Shown: one piece after another, positions 32,140 to 35,700 of the stretch
How positions within the stretch are numbered: position 1 is the first letter of the stretch
Layout of the letters: the number at the start of each line of letters is the position of its first letter
Made by a program: the position numbers and the translations under genes
Origin: Bacteroidota bacterium
Lineage (GTDB): Bacteria > Bacteroidota > Ignavibacteria > Kryptoniales > JAKASW01
NCBI GenBank assembly: GCA_021845665.1
Contig: JAJZVO010000044.1
Span: forward strand, 1 to 35,700
Length of the DNA stretch: 35,700 bases
Reading direction: 5' to 3'
Notes under the pieces: model-generated
The model's input: only the letters and a program-made list of their open reading frames with translations
Told to the model about the DNA's origin: nothing
The model's database searches: none

Positions 32140-33435
32140 ATGAAGAAGAAGAGGATTGTTGCAGCGGTTGTCGTCTTGATTATGATTGCAGGCGTCGTAA
32201 CGTTCTTTGCACGCAGGGGAAATACGGAAAACGTTCAGTGGCTCACTCTTCCGGTAAGCACGGGCAACGTCGATGTCGTCGTTACCGCAACGGGAACTCT
32301 GGCACCTGATACGACCGTCCAGGTCGGCACTCAGGTCTCGGGAACAATTGCGAGACTTTATGCCGACTGGAATTCTCGTGTCAGAAAGGGGCAGATCGTC
32401 GCTCAGTTGGACACGACTTTCCTCTGGGCAAGTGTCGAACAAGAGCAAGCCAACCTGCAGAAGGCCATAGTCGCAGAGCAACAGGCTAAGAGAACCTTCG
32501 AAAGGGTCAAGCAGCTGTACGACCGCAACCTGGATTCGCAGTCGGATTATGATACGGCACTTTCCGACTATCAGACTGCCCAGGCGAGTGTGCTTCAGGC
32601 GCAAACTTCACTGGACCAGGCCAGGATCAATCTGAGCTATGCTACAATTCGGTCGCCCATCAGCGGCGTCGTGATATCAAGAAATGTGGACATAGGGCAA
32701 ACAGTCGCTTCAAGTTTCAACACGCCGACCCTCTTCACGATAGCTAATAACTTGTCCGATATGCAGGTGCAGGCCTCGGTCGACGAAGGTGACATAGGGA
32801 ACGTGAAGGTGGGCGAACACGTGAGTTTCACAGTCGACGCTTATCCGAATGATGTGTTCAAAGGCAAGGTGACTCAGATTCGCCTGCAACCGTCCACGGT
32901 TCAAAACGTCGTCGAGTATACGGTCATTATCGATGTTCCCAATCCCGACATGAAGCTTCTTCCCGGAATGACTGCTAATCTTACCATAGATGTTGCACAG
33001 GCAAATGATGTGCTTAAGGTCCCAACTACAGCGCTGAGGTTTATGCCTCCGCAGCGGTACCTCGCTGAGCTCAGAAGAGCGATACCCGACTCCGTCAGGG
33101 AGAAGTTCCGCAAAAAGTTTGAACGTTTTCATGGGCAAAATGGAGGCGGCGGAGCGGTTGGCTTCGGCAGCCAGGGATCTAGCCAGTTTGGTCAGGCCGG
33201 CGGCGGTCAAAACTACCAGGACAGGGACCTCACACCCGGAAGCTATTTTATGGTCTGGGTGCTCGATGGAAAAAACATAAGACCCGTCAGGGTCCGGATT
33301 GGGCTTTCCGATGGGACAAGTACACAGGTGAGCGGCGGCCTACGGCCGGGTGAGTCTGTCGTCGTAGGCATGCTTTCAAACGGCCCGTCAGGACAAGGTC
33401 AGTCAAATCCATTCGCGATGCAGCGGAGGTTCTAA
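32140..33435 (+). CDS. MacA-like periplasmic adaptor (membrane fusion protein)
   Basis: 431 residues with an N-terminal signal-anchor (VAAVVVLIMIAGVVTFF). The lipoyl/hairpin region has VQVGTQVSGTIARLYADWNS, a long alpha-hairpin (about 105-155) and the second lipoyl half YATIRSPISGVVISRNVDIG. Then come the beta-barrel (VQASVDEGDIGNVKVGEHV) and the membrane-proximal domain (LKVPTTALRF). Residues about 330-363 form a Gly/Gln/Ser-rich insertion before the last domain (SYFMVWVLDG...VRIGLSDGT). It links the inner-membrane ABC transporter to the TolC-like pore. Confidence 0.93.
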   Translation: MKKKRIVAAVVVLIMIAGVVTFFARRGNTENVQWLTLPVSTGNVDVVVTATGTLAPDTTVQVGTQVSGTIARLYADWNSRVRKGQIVAQLDTTFLWASVEQEQANLQKAIVAEQQAKRTFERVKQLYDRNLDSQSDYDTALSDYQTAQASVLQAQTSLDQARINLSYATIRSPISGVVISRNVDIGQTVASSFNTPTLFTIANNLSDMQVQASVDEGDIGNVKVGEHVSFTVDAYPNDVFKGKVTQIRLQPSTVQNVVEYTVIIDVPNPDMKLLPGMTANLTIDVAQANDVLKVPTTALRFMPPQRYLAELRRAIPDSVREKFRKKFERFHGQNGGGGAVGFGSQGSSQFGQAGGGQNYQDRDLTPGSYFMVWVLDGKNIRPVRVRIGLSDGTSTQVSGGLRPGESVVVGMLSNGPSGQGQSNPFAMQRRF

Positions 33436-33439
33436 GCAC

Positions 33440-34192
33440 GTGGCACAGTCGATCATCTCGGTCAAGCACCTCGTGAAGATATATAAGATGGGCGACATCG
33501 AGGTCCACGCGCTAAGAGGGATTAACCTCGACATAGAGCAGGGTGAGTTTGCCGCCATCATGGGCGCGAGCGGATCCGGCAAATCGACGCTCATGAACAT
33601 CCTCGGCTGCTTGGATATACCGACCAGCGGAGAGTACCTGCTCGACGGAGTATCGGTCGCCAAGCTCGACAGGGACGAGTTGGCCAGGCTCAGGAATAAG
33701 AAACTCGGTTTCGTTTTCCAGGCTTTCAATCTTCTCCCGAGAACCACCGCGCTTGAGAACGTTGAATTACCATTACTCTATTCCAACAATCATTCATCGG
33801 TGCAGAGACGCGAGAAAGCAATGGACGCTCTGGCGGCTGTCGGCCTCGCCGAACGTGCCGGACATTACTCCAATCAGCTTTCCGGCGGTCAGCAGCAGCG
33901 CGTCGCAATAGCCCGATCTCTTGTCAATGATCCGGTCGTCATTCTGGCCGACGAGCCTACCGGGAATCTCGACACCCGGACAAGTGTCGAGGTCATGGAG
34001 ATATTCCAGAAGCTGAACGAAAAAGGAATAACTGTAGTACTCGTGACGCATGAAACCGATATCGCGCAGTTTGCCACCCGGAACATAGTGTTCAGAGACG
34101 GAAAAATTAGCAAGATGGTACATGTGGAAAATCGGAAAATTGCCGCTCAAGAACTTCCCAAAATACCCGTGACTATCGATGAGGCTGAGTGA
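33440..34192 (+). CDS. MacB/LolD-type ABC transporter ATPase
   Basis: 250 residues, GTG start four bases after the adaptor stop. Walker [17 protein letters not shown]-loop [11 protein letters not shown], signature [14 protein letters not shown], Walker [18 protein letters not shown] and switch His in VLVTHETD are all intact. The C-terminal 30 residues extend past the core. The stop overlaps the permease start (TGATG), so the subunits are made together. Confidence 0.95.
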   Translation: MAQSIISVKHLVKIYKMGDIEVHALRGINLDIEQGEFAAIMGASGSGKSTLMNILGCLDIPTSGEYLLDGVSVAKLDRDELARLRNKKLGFVFQAFNLLPRTTALENVELPLLYSNNHSSVQRREKAMDALAAVGLAERAGHYSNQLSGGQQQRVAIARSLVNDPVVILADEPTGNLDTRTSVEVMEIFQKLNEKGITVVLVTHETDIAQFATRNIVFRDGKISKMVHVENRKIAAQELPKIPVTIDEAE

Positions 34193-35412
34193 TGAATGTG
34201 CTTAACGTGCTGCGCGTATCGTACCGCTCGCTCGCAAGAAACAAACTCCGGTCTTTTCTGACTATGCTCGGGATAATAATCGGCGTCGCTGCAGTCATAG
34301 CAATGCTTGCAATCGGACAGGGAGCCAGCGATGCGGTTAAGCAGCAGATCGCCGGATTGGGAACCAATGTCGTGATAGTCTTTCCGTTCGCTTCATCCGA
34401 GGGCCAGGTCCGCTTCCAGGCGGGCGAAACATCGCGGCTCACCGAGAGCGACGCAATAGCAATTGGCGAACAATGTCCAGCCGTTAAGTATGTAACGCCG
34501 GTGGTCAGGGTCGTTACGCAGATAATAGCCGGTACCCAGAATTGGAGAACATCTGTGATGGGAGTTTATCCGGATTTCGAACAGATCAGAAACTGGCCGG
34601 TTCAAAGCGGCAGCTATTTCACACAGACTGACGAACGCACGGCGGCGAAAGTGTGTCTCCTTGGCCAAACGGTTGCCGACAATCTCTTCGGGCCAGGAGC
34701 AATTCCTCTCGGGGCGACCGTGCAAATAAGGAACCTTCCTTTCAAAGTGATCGGAGTCCTCGCGTCAAAGGGACAGAGCGCAATGGGGCAGGACAACGAC
34801 GACATTGTAATTGCTCCCTTTTCCACCGTTCAGCAGAAACTCGCCGGGACGATTTACGCCAATATCCTGTTTGCCTCCGCCATCTCCGCCAGGGCAGTAG
34901 AAACGTCCGTCCAGGAAATCAGTCAGTTCCTTCGCATCAAACACAATCTTAGATCCTGGCAGCCAAACGACTTCACCGTCAGAACCCAAACTGAAATCGC
35001 CAGCACCGCCGATGCGACGACGAAAACGATGACTCTCTTACTTGCCAGCGTAGCGGCCATCTCTCTGATCGTCGGGGGAATTGGGATCATGAACATTATG
35101 CTCGTCTCTGTCACAGAACGCACGCGGGAGATCGGTATAAGGATGGCGGTTGGAGCCAGAGGCGGTGATGTATTGACCCAGTTCCTGATCGAGGCCGTTT
35201 CTCTGAGTCTTGCCGGCGGAATAATTGGCGTGGTACTCGGCGTTTTTACCTCTAAATTCGTCTCCGACATCCAGCGCTGGCCGGTCGTCATTTCTCCGCA
35301 GTCGATCGGCCTGGCCTTCGCCTTTGCAGCGATCATCGGCATCTTCTTCGGCTGGTACCCGGCACGAAAGGCAGCAAACCTTAATCCCATCGAGGCCCTC
35401 AGGTACGAGTAA
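34192..35412 (+). CDS. MacB-type ABC transporter permease
   Basis: 406 residues from ATG 34192, overlapping the ATPase stop by one base (an adjacent GTG 34189 is also possible). N-terminal helix with LRSFLTMLGIIIGVAAVIAM, then the large periplasmic MacB core domain (about 50-275), then three C-terminal FtsX helices (SLIVGGIGIMNIMLVSVTER with the conserved TERTREIGIRMAVGA; LSLAGGIIGVVLGVF; IIGIFFGWYPARKAANLNPI). Length suits a half-transporter with a separate ATPase. With the TolC- and MacA-like genes it forms a mechanotransmission exporter; the substrate (drug, peptide, siderophore or glycolipid) cannot be told. Confidence 0.95.
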   Translation: MNVLNVLRVSYRSLARNKLRSFLTMLGIIIGVAAVIAMLAIGQGASDAVKQQIAGLGTNVVIVFPFASSEGQVRFQAGETSRLTESDAIAIGEQCPAVKYVTPVVRVVTQIIAGTQNWRTSVMGVYPDFEQIRNWPVQSGSYFTQTDERTAAKVCLLGQTVADNLFGPGAIPLGATVQIRNLPFKVIGVLASKGQSAMGQDNDDIVIAPFSTVQQKLAGTIYANILFASAISARAVETSVQEISQFLRIKHNLRSWQPNDFTVRTQTEIASTADATTKTMTLLLASVAAISLIVGGIGIMNIMLVSVTERTREIGIRMAVGARGGDVLTQFLIEAVSLSLAGGIIGVVLGVFTSKFVSDIQRWPVVISPQSIGLAFAFAAIIGIFFGWYPARKAANLNPIEALRYE

Positions 35413-35432
35413 TCACAACGGGGGGAGTGCAC

Positions 35433-35700
35433 ATGCCAGCAAAATGCAGCGCCGCAGTTCGTCCAGGGGGCAAGACCTATCGGAGTGAGTAATACCTCAT
35501 TCGAATTTTGTTGCTGACGACCAATCCGAAGTCTGGTAGACCGGCTGTTCGACGGCTTGACCCGCAGGTGGGTCTGCGACAAATTTGTGAAACTATCGCC
35601 ATTCATTAAAATGAACGGCTCAAAAAGTCTCAAAACCCCATTCGGGGTTTCGGGCACCTTCACAGGCGTCCATTTTTAATCGATGCCGATGGTGCGTTAT
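35433..35700. other. Intergenic end of window with hairpins
   Basis: A 19-residue frame (35433-35492) follows a good GGGGGAG ribosome site but resembles nothing known. Hairpins occur at 35559-35574 (GACCC-6 bases-GGGTC) and 35633-35650 (AAACCCC-ATTC-GGGGTTT, with flanking A run), the latter a plausible terminator for the exporter operon or a gene entering from the right. No other gene was seen. Confidence 0.4.

Noticed and set aside
34923-35663. 246-residue minus-strand frame near the right edge
   Set aside because: It mostly overlaps the well-supported MacB permease and starts beyond the hairpin at 35633-35650; a shadow frame.
1-35700. CRISPR arrays, insertion sequences, integrases, tRNA or rRNA genes
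   Set aside because: No regularly spaced repeats, no transposase- or integrase-like proteins, and no T-loop/acceptor pairing were found on reading.

Overview
The window comes from a Gram-negative member of the Bacteroidota/Ignavibacteria (FCB) lineage. The evidence is a type IX secretion (T9SS) type A sorting domain with the NYPNPFNPTT motif, the DUF2723, DUF4159 and DUF4175-like families, a futalosine menaquinone route (mqnE, mqnA), a signal-peptide outer-membrane barrel ending in Phe, and a TolC-MacA-MacB exporter. Base composition looks even (about half G+C), and no transposase, integrase, prophage, CRISPR array, tRNA or rRNA was seen. This is a core-genome stretch with a few lineage-specific surface genes. 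Genus-level placement is inference.

Layout: (1) 1-3894, minus strand: DUF4159 protein followed by a very large coiled-coil DUF4175-like membrane protein that runs off the left edge. (2) 3980-4543: DedA-family membrane protein. (3) 4626-6125, minus: orphan seven-heme NapC/NirT-type cytochrome with a promoter flanked by two palindromes. (4) 6616-7682: short asparaginase-like gene overlapping tag (3-methyladenine glycosylase I). (5) 7833-10313: a 39-residue membrane peptide, then a secreted beta-propeller T9SS cargo. (6) 10431-13247, minus: DUF2723 membrane glycosyltransferase-like protein, divergent from a secreted sialidase-fold (Asp-box) protein at 13421-14788. (7) 15000-17854: aspartate aminotransferase overlapping ATP-dependent PEP carboxykinase, which together convert aspartate to oxaloacetate to PEP; two hairpins follow.

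(8) 18309-24483: the ffh-rpsP-khpA-rimM-trmD-rplS translation/SRP operon, continuing into mqnE-mqnA of futalosine menaquinone synthesis. Several genes start with TTG or GTG, and the khpA and rimM leaders can fold. (9) 24542-26236: an outer-membrane protein joining a coiled coil, a bactofilin-like beta-solenoid and an Omp85-like barrel. (10) 26359-28174, minus: UPF0145 protein and glutamate dehydrogenase. (11) 28483-30772: lipoprotein amidohydrolase of the YtcJ type lacking most expected catalytic ligands, then a PF04008 adenosine-specific kinase. (12) 30826-35412: complete TolC / MacA-like / MacB-like ATPase / permease tripartite exporter operon.

The most unusual items are the amidohydrolase with substituted active-site positions (28483-30240), the solenoid-barrel fusion without POTRA domains (24542-26236), the palindrome-flanked promoter of the multiheme cytochrome, and the structured leaders within the ribosomal operon. 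I saw no convincing wholly new multi-gene system. All family calls are from reading the translated sequence, without database searches.
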